From positions 248,001 to 312,000 of the forward strand of contig NZ_NSLC01000001.1 of NCBI RefSeq assembly GCF_020144925.1: DNA of 64,000 nt, read 5' to 3'. Within the stretch, counting starts at the first letter, position 1; each line of letters opens with the position of its first letter. Made by a program: the position numbers and the translations under genes. The notes below the pieces were generated by a model. That model was given only the letters and a program-made list of their open reading frames with translations, searched no databases and was not told where the DNA came from. Shown here piece after piece: positions 19,079 through 25,939 of this stretch. This DNA comes from Afifella sp. IM 167 (GTDB taxonomy: Bacteria; Pseudomonadota; Alphaproteobacteria; Rhizobiales; Afifellaceae).

Positions 19079-19906
19079 TCACTTGCCCGAAGCGTTCGGG
19101 AAGAAGAGCTGCTGGCCGGCGACGCGGTAGTCGGCGATCGCCCCCTGCCCGTCTTCGGAAAGCAGCCAGTCGATGAATTCCTGTCCGAGTTCCGTCTTGG
19201 TGCTCGGGCAGGTTTCGGGGCTGACGAGGATCACCCCGTACTGGTTGAAGAGCTTGTCGTCGCCCTCCACCAGGATCTTCAGCTCGCCGCGGTTCTGATG
19301 GGCGATCCAGGTCGCCCGGTCCGTCATCGTATAGGCGTTCATCGCCACGGCGGTATTGAGCGTCGCGCCCATTCCCGAGCCGGTCTCGCGATACCAGCTG
19401 CCGGAAGCGGCAGAAAGGTCGATGCCGCTGCCCTTCCAGAGCGACAGCTCCTTCTTGTGCGTGCCGGAATCGTCGGCGCGCGAGGCGAAGGGCGCCTTCG
19501 CCTCGGCGATCTTGAGAAGCGCCGCCGGCGCGTCGGTCATCCCGGCGATACCCGCCGGGTCGGAAGGTGGACCGACGATGACGAAGTCGTTGTACATGAG
19601 GTCGAAGCGCTTCACGCCGTAGCCCTCGGAGACGAACTTCTCCTCCGCCGGTTTGGCATGCACGAGAAGCACGTCGCCGTCGCAGTTCTGCGCGTTCTTG
19701 ATCGCCTGCCCGGTGCCGACCGCGACGACCCGCACCTGCGTGCCCGTGCGTTCCTCGTAGACCGGGAGCAGGTAGTCGAGGAGACCGGAATTCTGCGTCG
19801 AGGTCGTCGACTGGACCACGATGTAGCCCTGCGCGTGCGCCGCGCCGGCAGCTGCCATAAGCAGCGCGGCGAGCGCGAGGCGGGCAATCGGTTTCGCTAG
19901 TCTCAT
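19079..19906 (-). CDS. tupA: Tungstate-binding periplasmic protein TupA
   Basis: Substrate-binding protein of a tungstate ABC importer. The 275-aa precursor has a signal peptide (LALAALLMAAAGAAHA, then QGYIVV). It is followed by STTSTQNSGLLDYLLP, the TTTS-type motif characteristic of TupA, and later RADDSGTHKKELSLW and ESGMGATL-like GSGMGATLNTA segments that shape the oxyanion site. It is the last gene of the tupB-tupC-tupA operon, 34 bp after tupC. Specificity for tungstate over molybdate is inferred from the motif. Confidence 0.88.
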   Translation of the reverse strand: MRLAKPIARLALAALLMAAAGAAHAQGYIVVQSTTSTQNSGLLDYLLPVYEERTGTQVRVVAVGTGQAIKNAQNCDGDVLLVHAKPAEEKFVSEGYGVKRFDLMYNDFVIVGPPSDPAGIAGMTDAPAALLKIAEAKAPFASRADDSGTHKKELSLWKGSGIDLSAASGSWYRETGSGMGATLNTAVAMNAYTMTDRATWIAHQNRGELKILVEGDDKLFNQYGVILVSPETCPSTKTELGQEFIDWLLSEDGQGAIADYRVAGQQLFFPNASGK

Positions 19907-19940
19907 CAGGTTTCCTCCTGCTTGTCGTTGATGCGCTTCG

Positions 19941-20726
19941 TCAGGCGAGAATCTCGCCGGCGAGATAGGCTTTCGCCTCGCGGCTCTGGGGCTCGCGAAA
20001 GAACCGGGGCGCCGCGGCCCTTTCGGTGATCCGTCCGCCGGAAAGGAAAATGACCTCCTCGGCGAGACGGCGGGCCTGGCCGATGTCGTGGCTGACGAGG
20101 ACGCATTTCGTGCCGGCCGCGGCGGCGCTGCGGACCATCGCCTCGATGGCGACGGCCGATCCCGGATCGAGGCTCACCGTCGGCTCGTCGAGGAAGAGGA
20201 TGTCGGGCTTCAGCGCCAGCGCGCGCGCCAGGGCAAGCCGCTGCTGCTCGCCCCCGGAAAGAAGCCGCGCCGGAGAGCGGGCGAGCCTCTCCAGCCGTGC
20301 CGCTTTCAGCGCCTGCCCGGCCACGATGCGCGCCTGGCGGCCCGGCAGGCCGCCCGCTTTCAGGGCGAAGACGAGATTGGCAAGGACGGAACGGCGCAGG
20401 AGAACCGGCTTCTGGAAGACGAAACCGAGCCGCAGCGCCCGCGCCCGGTCCGGCGGCATCCCCGCCCAGCTCACCTCGCCCGAATCGGGAAGCTGCAGGC
20501 CGGCGAGACAGCGCAGAAGAAGCGTCTTTCCGGCCCCGTTCGGCCCCATGATCGCGGTGATGACGGCGCCGTCGAGAACGATCTCGTCGATATCGAGAAG
20601 TTGGCGTCCGCCACGCTCCATGGTGAGCTTGTGGCCGATGATCGGCAGCACGCCGGTCGTCACGAGAAGGCCGGTCCGCGGAATGTCGGCCGAGCCTCCG
20701 GCAAAGGAGAAGCGGGCCTCAGCCAT
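19941..20726 (-). CDS. tupC: Tungstate ABC transporter ATPase TupC
   Basis: A 261-aa ATP-binding subunit with Walker A GPNGAGKTLLLR, Q-loop FVFQKPVLL, signature LLSGGEQQRLALARAL, Walker B ILFLDEPTVSLD and H-loop VSHD. About 35 N-terminal residues precede the ABC fold. It overlaps tupB by 8 bp, so its translation is coupled to the permease. Confidence 0.88.
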   Translation of the reverse strand: MAEARFSFAGGSADIPRTGLLVTTGVLPIIGHKLTMERGGRQLLDIDEIVLDGAVITAIMGPNGAGKTLLLRCLAGLQLPDSGEVSWAGMPPDRARALRLGFVFQKPVLLRRSVLANLVFALKAGGLPGRQARIVAGQALKAARLERLARSPARLLSGGEQQRLALARALALKPDILFLDEPTVSLDPGSAVAIEAMVRSAAAAGTKCVLVSHDIGQARRLAEEVIFLSGGRITERAAAPRFFREPQSREAKAYLAGEILA

Positions 20727-21426
20727 GGGCCGAGCGCAGCGCCCTGCCGCCCATCAGCGACACGACGATGTTGACGGCGATCGCGATCGAAACCAGCAGG
20801 ACACCGAGCCCGAGCGCGAGGGCGAGGTTTCCCTTCGAAGTCTCCAACGCGATCGTCGTCGTCATCACCCGCGTCACATGGTGGATGTTGCCGCCGACGA
20901 TGATGACGGCGCCCACTTCCGCGATCGCCCGCCCGAAGCCGGCGAGCATCGCCGTCATCAGGCTGAAACGCGCATCCCAGATGAGCGTCGCCACGGAGGC
21001 GAACGGGCCGATGCCGAAGACCCGGAGCTGGTCGTCGTATTCTTCCTTGAGGTCGCCGATCGTCTGGCGCGTCAGCGCGGCGATGATCGGCGTCACCAGG
21101 ATGGTCTGGGCGATGATCATCGCCAGCGGCGTGTAAAGGAGGTCGAGGACGCCGAACGGACCGGCGCGCGACAGGAGGAGGTAGACGGCAAGCCCGACCA
21201 CCACCGGCGGCAGGCCCATCAGGGCGTTGAGGAAGACGATGATCGCCGGGCGACCGGCAAACCGCGTCACCGCCAGGATCGCGCCGAGCGGAAGGCCGAT
21301 CACCGCCGCCGCCAGCACGGCGCCGAGGCTGACCTCCAGTGACAGCAGGACGATCTCGATGAGATCGGCGTCGAGGGACACGACCAGACGGAACGCTTCA
21401 GCAAATGCCCCTGCAAAATCCTGCAT
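20719..21426 (-). CDS. tupB: Tungstate ABC transporter permease TupB
   Basis: A 235-aa integral membrane permease with about five or six hydrophobic segments. The EAA-like cytoplasmic loop region (FGIGPFASVATLIWDARFSL) and the motif AEVGAVIIVGGNIHHVTRVM are typical of TupB/WtpB permeases. It is the first gene of the operon and starts 251 bp from the znuA stop, a region with a palindromic operator candidate. Confidence 0.87.
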   Translation of the reverse strand: MQDFAGAFAEAFRLVVSLDADLIEIVLLSLEVSLGAVLAAAVIGLPLGAILAVTRFAGRPAIIVFLNALMGLPPVVVGLAVYLLLSRAGPFGVLDLLYTPLAMIIAQTILVTPIIAALTRQTIGDLKEEYDDQLRVFGIGPFASVATLIWDARFSLMTAMLAGFGRAIAEVGAVIIVGGNIHHVTRVMTTTIALETSKGNLALALGLGVLLVSIAIAVNIVVSLMGGRALRSAHG

Positions 21427-21559
21427 AATCTCTTGTTCTGTTCAAATATTGAGCGAGATAGCGGAAAGAAGGACGCTAGCAGCGCCAGAGCGCGCCAGCA
21501 AGCGGCCCAGACTCCGTCAGGTTAGGACGCAAAGAGCGTCAGGGAGCCGTCAAAACGAA

Positions 21560-21583
21560 ACGGCAGCCCGGATCTCTCCGGAC
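21560..21583 (-). promoter_or_regulatory. Hairpin with GAGA tetraloop in the tupB leader
   Basis: On the minus strand, CCGGA-GAGA-TCCGG forms a short stem capped by a GNRA-type loop about 150 bases upstream of tupB. It could be part of a structured leader. I do not recognise a known riboswitch. Confidence 0.3.
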
Positions 21584-21604
21584 GGCCTGTGTCGGCATTC
21601 GTGA

Positions 21605-21640
21605 CGCCATGGCATGGCGATTTAATTGTATATACAATTA
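21605..21640 (-). promoter_or_regulatory. Palindromic operator candidate upstream of tupBCA
   Basis: TAATTGTATATACAATTA at 21623-21640 is a perfect 18-bp palindrome. It is followed on the minus strand by a second repeat CGCCATG-C-CATGGCG (21605-21619). The AT-rich palindrome stands out sharply in GC-rich DNA and lies about 200 bp upstream of tupB. It could be the site of the adjacent HTH/PBP regulator or another dimeric repressor; the TATAT core loosely recalls Mo-box sites. Confidence 0.55.
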
Positions 21641-21677
21641 GCGTTTCAATCTTCTCGCTTTGGCGGCCGCGCTCCCG

Positions 21678-22682
21678 TTAGTTGGCCAGACAGGCCTTCA
21701 GCGCCTCGGCGTTGCGCCGCATCAGGGTGAAGTAGAGGTCCGGCCCGTCGGCAAGATCGGCGCCGAGCGGATCGAGCGTGCCGCTGCGCGCCCCCGTCCC
21801 CTCGGTCACCGTGCCGATGACCTTCGGCGTGAACTGCGGCTCGGCAAAGACGCAGGCCGCGCCCAGCGACTGGATCTTCTGGCGGATTTCGCGGATGCGC
21901 TGCGCCCCGGGCGAGACTTCCGGGCTCACGGTGATGGAGCCTGCCGCCTCCAGCCCGAAACGGTTCTCCAGGTAGTGGAAGGCGTCGTGGAAGACGATGA
22001 AGGGCTTGCCCTTGACGGCTTCAAGATCGGCCGCGAGCTCCTTCGTCAGCGCCTCGAGCCTGCCTTCGACGGCCGCCGCATTGGCGTTGTAGGTCTCGGC
22101 GTTGGCGGGATCGGCTTCGGCAAGCGTTGCCGCGATCTCGCGCACCATCGCTTCGGCATTGGCCGGATCGAGCCAGACATGGGCGTCGGTCTCGCCCTCT
22201 TCATGCTCCTCATGCTCGTGCGCCGCGCCTTCGTGCTCGCCGTGATCGTGGTGCTCGAAGGTGCCGCCCTCGCGCAGCGCCAGATACGTGACGCCCGGCG
22301 CCTCGCCGAGTTCCACCGCTTCGGCGCCGGAAGCGAGCGTCTCCAGCGGCCCGGCGAGAAACGTCTCGATCTCCGGCCCAACCCAGAAGACGACATCGGC
22401 CTCCTGCAGCGCCGCCGCGCCGGAGGGCCTCAGCGCATAGGTGTGCGGCGAGGCCGCCCCCTCCACGAGGAGCTTCGGCGTGCCGACATCCTTCATCACC
22501 GCGGCGACCAGCGAATGGATCGGCTTGATCGAAGCGACGACGTCGGGTGCGGCCGCGGCGCTCCCGGCAAGCCCCGCCCAGAACAGAGCCGCTCCGACCG
22601 CACGGATTGCGCCGCGCGTCCGCAGGGGCCCGAACCGCGCCCCGAACCGGGCCCGCCCGCGATCTGCCGTCGTCTTGTCCAT
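21678..22682 (-). CDS. znuA: Zinc ABC transporter substrate-binding protein
   Basis: Periplasmic zinc-capturing subunit of ZnuABC. The 334-aa precursor has an Arg-rich N terminus and a signal peptide ending near SAAAAPDVV. Zinc-ligand histidines are in SIKPIHSLV, ASPHTYALRPS and FIVFHDAFHYLE. A His/Glu-rich loop around residues 144-168 (FEHHDHGEHE...) is typical of zinc-specific rather than manganese-specific members. It is divergent from znuCB-zur across 105 bp. Confidence 0.94.
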   Translation of the reverse strand: MDKTTADRGRARFGARFGPLRTRGAIRAVGAALFWAGLAGSAAAAPDVVASIKPIHSLVAAVMKDVGTPKLLVEGAASPHTYALRPSGAAALQEADVVFWVGPEIETFLAGPLETLASGAEAVELGEAPGVTYLALREGGTFEHHDHGEHEGAAHEHEEHEEGETDAHVWLDPANAEAMVREIAATLAEADPANAETYNANAAAVEGRLEALTKELAADLEAVKGKPFIVFHDAFHYLENRFGLEAAGSITVSPEVSPGAQRIREIRQKIQSLGAACVFAEPQFTPKVIGTVTEGTGARSGTLDPLGADLADGPDLYFTLMRRNAEALKACLAN

Positions 22683-22696
22683 CTTTTCACGCTCCG

Positions 22697-22732
22697 ATAT
22701 GTTATGACATTACATTTATGTTATGGTATAAC
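22697..22732. promoter_or_regulatory. Two Zur-box-like repeats in the znu divergent promoter
   Basis: The AT-rich core between znuA and znuC holds GTTAT-GGT-ATAAC (22720-22732) and an imperfect palindrome ATGTTATGACATTACAT (22699-22715). Both resemble alphaproteobacterial Zur boxes (GTNATNNNATNAC-like). They lie between the two starts, so one regulator could repress both operons when zinc is sufficient. The zur gene is in the same locus. Confidence 0.7.
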
Positions 22733-22787
22733 GTTCGACATTGAGGGGCGCAAGAGCCAGAATGCGGGATACGAAAAGCGGGAATCG

Positions 22788-23636
22788 ATGAGCGCGGCAC
22801 GGATGGCACATACGGGCGAGACGCTGGTGGAGGCAGGCGGGCTCGGCGTCAGGCGCGGCGGCCGCTGGCTGGTGCGCGGCATCGACCTTGCCGTGCGCCG
22901 CGGCGAGATCGTCACCCTGATCGGCCCCAACGGCGGCGGCAAGAGCACCAGCGCCAAGGCGCTTCTCGGCATCGTGAAGCCGGACGAGGGCGAGGTGCGC
23001 CGCAAGCCCGGCCTCACCGTCGGCTATGTGCCGCAGCGCCTGGCGATCGACTGGACCATGCCGCTGACCGTCTCGCGCTTCATGTCGCTGACGAACAGCT
23101 TCGGCCGCCAGGAGATCGCCGCCGCCCTCGCCGAGACGGGCGTCGCCCATCTTGCCCGCGCGCCGCTGCAGGGCCTTTCGGGCGGCGAGTTCCAGCGCGT
23201 CCTCATCGCCCGCGCCATCGCCACGCGCCCCGATCTCCTCGTCCTCGACGAGCCGGTGCAGGGCGTCGATTTCACCGGCGAGGTCGCGGTCTACCGTTTG
23301 ATCGGCGAGATCCGCGAACGGCTTTCCTGCGGTATCCTGCTGATCTCGCACGATCTGCATCTCGTCATGGCCGAGACCGACCGCGTCGTCTGCCTCAACG
23401 GCCATGTGTGCTGCTCCGGCTCGCCGGAGCTCGTCGCCGCCAGCGAAAGCTATCGCCGCCTCTTCGGCCCGCGCGCGGCCGAGACGCTGGCCGTCTACCG
23501 CCACCATCACGGCCACAGCCACGACATCCACGGCGATGTGGTGCCGCTGCCGGCGCGGACGGCCGAAGGCTCCGCCGGCGAGCCGCATGGCGAGCGTGCG
23601 GGGGACGAGGTGACGGGGGAAAAGCGCCATGCTTGA
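22788..23636 (+). CDS. znuC: Zinc ABC transporter ATPase
   Basis: ATPase subunit of ZnuABC, 282 aa. It has Walker A GPNGGGKST, signature LSGGEFQRVLIARAI, Walker B LLVLDEPVQGVD and H-loop ISHDLH. The C-terminal tail is His-rich (YRHHHGHSHDIHGD), as in many ZnuC proteins. ATG 22788 is chosen; ATG 22803 is an alternative. Longer in-frame translation leftward is only antisense to znuA. It overlaps znuB by 8 bp. Confidence 0.93.
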   Translation: MSAARMAHTGETLVEAGGLGVRRGGRWLVRGIDLAVRRGEIVTLIGPNGGGKSTSAKALLGIVKPDEGEVRRKPGLTVGYVPQRLAIDWTMPLTVSRFMSLTNSFGRQEIAAALAETGVAHLARAPLQGLSGGEFQRVLIARAIATRPDLLVLDEPVQGVDFTGEVAVYRLIGEIRERLSCGILLISHDLHLVMAETDRVVCLNGHVCCSGSPELVAASESYRRLFGPRAAETLAVYRHHHGHSHDIHGDVVPLPARTAEGSAGEPHGERAGDEVTGEKRHA

Positions 23637-24447
23637 CGACTTCTTCCTGCGCGCCCTCCTTGCCGGCATCGGCGTCGCCCTCGTCGCCGGCCCGCTCGGC
23701 TGCTTCGTCGTCTGGCGGCGCATGTCCTATTTCGGCGACACCATGGCCCATTCGGCCCTTTTGGGCGTCGCGCTCGCCATTCTCTTCGACATCAACCTCA
23801 CCATCGGCGTCTTCGCCGTGGCGAGCCTCGCCTCGCTCGGCCTCCTCGCCCTGTCGCGCCGCGGCACCCTGCCGGCCGATGCCCTCCTCGGCATTCTCGC
23901 CCATTCCACGCTCGCCCTCGGCCTCGTGCTGATCGCCTTCATGACCTGGGTGCGCGTCGACCTCACCGGCTATCTCTTCGGCGACATTCTCGCCGTCTCG
24001 CGGCTCGACCTTGCCGTGATCTGGGGTGTCGGCGCGCTGGCGCTCGGCATTCTCATTCTCATCTGGCGTCCGCTTCTGGCCGGCTCCGTCAGCGAGGAGA
24101 TCGCCGTCGCCGAGGGCCTTGCCGCCGAGCGGGCGCGCCTCGTCTTCATGCTCCTGATGGCCGGCATCATCGCCGCCGCCATGAAGATCGTCGGCGTCCT
24201 CCTCATCACCTCGCTTCTCATCATTCCGGCGGCGACGGCCCGCCGCTTCGCCCCGACCCCGGAGGCGATGGCCGTGCTGGCCTCGGCGATCGGCGTCGCG
24301 GCCGTCGTCGGCGGGCTCTTCGGCTCGCTGGAATTCGACACCCCGTCCGGCCCCTCGATCGTCGTCGCGGCCCTGATCGTCTTTCTTCTCAGCCTCCTCC
24401 CCCTGCCCTGGGCGAGGACGAAGACCGCCACGGAGGGCGGAAGATGA
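23629..24447 (+). CDS. znuB: Zinc ABC transporter permease
   Basis: Integral membrane permease of ZnuABC, ABC-3 family, 272 aa with about eight hydrophobic segments. GCFVVWRRMSYFGDTMAHSALLG near residues 23-45 and the region from MKIVGVLL to PAATARRF are hallmarks of the family. It overlaps znuC by 8 bp and zur by 4 bp. Confidence 0.94.
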   Translation: MLDDFFLRALLAGIGVALVAGPLGCFVVWRRMSYFGDTMAHSALLGVALAILFDINLTIGVFAVASLASLGLLALSRRGTLPADALLGILAHSTLALGLVLIAFMTWVRVDLTGYLFGDILAVSRLDLAVIWGVGALALGILILIWRPLLAGSVSEEIAVAEGLAAERARLVFMLLMAGIIAAAMKIVGVLLITSLLIIPAATARRFAPTPEAMAVLASAIGVAAVVGGLFGSLEFDTPSGPSIVVAALIVFLLSLLPLPWARTKTATEGGR

Positions 24448-24836
24448 GCGAAACCCTGAACCTGACGCGCAACCAGGAGCTGGTGCTCAAGGCGCTGCTT
24501 CATTCGCAAGGCCCGCTCAGCGCCTACCAGATCCTCGACGAACTGCGCGGCGAGGGGCTGCGGGCGCCGCTGCAGATCTATCGCGCTCTCGACAAGCTGA
24601 GGGACAGGAAGCTCGTTCACCGCATCGAGACGCTGAATGCCTTCGTCGCCTGCTCCTGCCATGCCGATCACGCCGGCGAGACGGTGGCCTTCGCCATCTG
24701 CGAGGCCTGCGGCAAGGTCGAGGAATTCTCCGACGAGGCGCTGCAGAAGCGCATCGGCGCATGGACGCGCGAGCACGATTTTCTGCCGGCCCGCACCACG
24801 CTGGAGATCAAGGGGCTGTGCGCGGCCTGCCACTGA
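24444..24836 (+). CDS. zur: Zinc uptake regulator Zur (Fur family)
   Basis: Zinc-sensing repressor of the znu genes. The 130-aa product has a winged-helix N-terminal domain (LTRNQELVLKALL, SAYQILDELR, YRALDKL) and a dimerisation domain with two CxxC pairs (CEACGKVEEF and LCAACH) for structural zinc, plus ACSCHADH. Its presence in the znuCB operon (ATGA overlap) supports Zur over other Fur-family members and implies autoregulation through the boxes at 22697-22732. Confidence 0.92.
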   Translation: MSETLNLTRNQELVLKALLHSQGPLSAYQILDELRGEGLRAPLQIYRALDKLRDRKLVHRIETLNAFVACSCHADHAGETVAFAICEACGKVEEFSDEALQKRIGAWTREHDFLPARTTLEIKGLCAACH

Positions 24837-24851
24837 CTGCGCGCGCGGCCG

Positions 24852-25637
24852 CTACTGCGCGGCGGCCTCCGCCTGCCGCGCCCGCGCTTCCTTGCTGAGT
24901 TCGACGAGGATCGGCCGGTAGCCTTCCACGCTCTCCACCACCTTCGGAAAGACGAGGCGCACGATGCTCTCCCCGGCGACGAGATCGAGGCCCTCCGGAT
25001 CGAGCGTTGCGATCTGCCAGCCTTCGTCGGGCTCCTTCACCTTGCACAGGAACCGCGCATAGAGCGCGATCGCGTCGGCATGGTCGGCATTCATGTGGTT
25101 CACCGCCCCTTCCTCGAACGAAGCGAGCGCGGCGACCGGCCCCTCCGGCAGGAGAAGATCCTCCCGCTCCAGGAAAAAGGCCTTGCCGAAGCCACCGTTG
25201 AGGCTGGCGCGCTCGGGCTCGATGCGGAAGAAAGCGAAATCGCCGAAATCGACGTAGAGCGAGGCTTTCGGCTGGCGGGCCAGATAGCGGCGGCGGATCC
25301 GGGCGTATTCGTCCGTGTTCTTCCCGATCTGCCGCGCCCGGCCGATCAGCGTGAGGCGCGCATGGGCGAGCGGATCGCCCCTTCCCGGCTCGCCGACGAG
25401 CAGCGAGCATCGCGCATCGCCATCGAGCGCCAGCCGGTGCGTGGAGAGCTCCGAAATGAGGATGATCGGCGCGCCGTCCATGTCGGTTGCAAGCGCCGTG
25501 CGGCTCGCCAGCGGATGGCCGGTCTCCGGCTCGACCACCGCGAGAGCGCCGAAGCGCGCCGTGCGAACGAGGCGCCTTGCGAGCGCCCTCGCTTCTTCGT
25601 CCGCCCGCCGGACGATCTCCGCGCGATCCTTTGCCAA
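24852..25637 (-). CDS. HugZ-like pyridoxamine-oxidase-fold protein (DUF2470)
   Basis: A 261-aa protein with an N-terminal split-barrel flavin/heme-binding fold (about 15-160, including PLASRTALATDMDGAP and LSTHRLALDGDARCSLL) and a C-terminal DUF2470 domain (VNHMNADHADAIALYARF). This is the layout of HugZ-type heme-degrading proteins, but many such proteins have no proven function. Divergence from an iron-import operon, with an ICE-like site between them, favours a heme or iron role. It is convergent with zur. Confidence 0.78.
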   Translation of the reverse strand: MAKDRAEIVRRADEEARALARRLVRTARFGALAVVEPETGHPLASRTALATDMDGAPIILISELSTHRLALDGDARCSLLVGEPGRGDPLAHARLTLIGRARQIGKNTDEYARIRRRYLARQPKASLYVDFGDFAFFRIEPERASLNGGFGKAFFLEREDLLLPEGPVAALASFEEGAVNHMNADHADAIALYARFLCKVKEPDEGWQIATLDPEGLDLVAGESIVRLVFPKVVESVEGYRPILVELSKEARARQAEAAAQ

Positions 25638-25824
25638 AGCTCACTCCCTGACCTGTGAAAGGGCGCGGGAACGGGTCCCCGCCGCCGCATCGGCACCGCT
25701 TCTAGGGCGCGCCGGCAGGCACGGCCAGAACGATGATGCAACACCGTCCTGCAGAACCGCGCATGTGGCTTCAACACGCGAATCGGGAAAGTCCACCCGA
25801 CTCAAGAGGGCAGCCGTAAGCGAC

Positions 25825-25837
25825 TAGAATCATTCCA
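25825..25837. promoter_or_regulatory. ICE-like (Irr) box candidate
   Basis: TAGAATCATTCCA is a near-palindrome (TAGAAT / ATTCCA) resembling the rhizobial iron-control element TTTAGAA-N3-TTCTAAA bound by the heme-dependent regulator Irr. It lies about 190 bp upstream of the HugZ-like start and 100 bp upstream of the FTR1 start. The match is partial. Confidence 0.45.
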
Positions 25838-25880
25838 GATTATAGAAAGCCCAATGTACAATTTGTCACCCCCCGCAATG

Positions 25881-25897
25881 TTGACTCTCAAAGTCAA
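25881..25897. promoter_or_regulatory. IRO-like (RirA) box over the -35 of the FTR1 operon
   Basis: TTGACT-N5-AGTCAA is a perfect inverted repeat and contains TGA-N9-TCA, the consensus of the rhizobial RirA iron-responsive operator. Its left arm TTGACT is itself a good -35 hexamer, 43 bp upstream of the FTR1 ATG. A bound repressor would therefore block RNA polymerase when iron is sufficient. Confidence 0.65.
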
Positions 25898-25939
25898 GTA
25901 GGAATACCCCAACTCCAGCACAGAGGAGACTGGGGTCCC

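Larger units (their letters stand above)
25638..25939. promoter_or_regulatory. Divergent iron-control region
   Basis: A 302-bp gap between the HugZ-like gene and the FTR1 operon, without a gene. It contains an ICE-like and an IRO-like element, listed separately. AGAGGAG at 25922-25928 is the probable ribosome site of the FTR1 gene. Confidence 0.6.

Noticed and set aside
21430-21640. Molybdenum- or tungsten-cofactor riboswitch upstream of tupB
   Set aside because: A small GNRA-capped stem is present, but I could not match the conserved core of the Moco motif.
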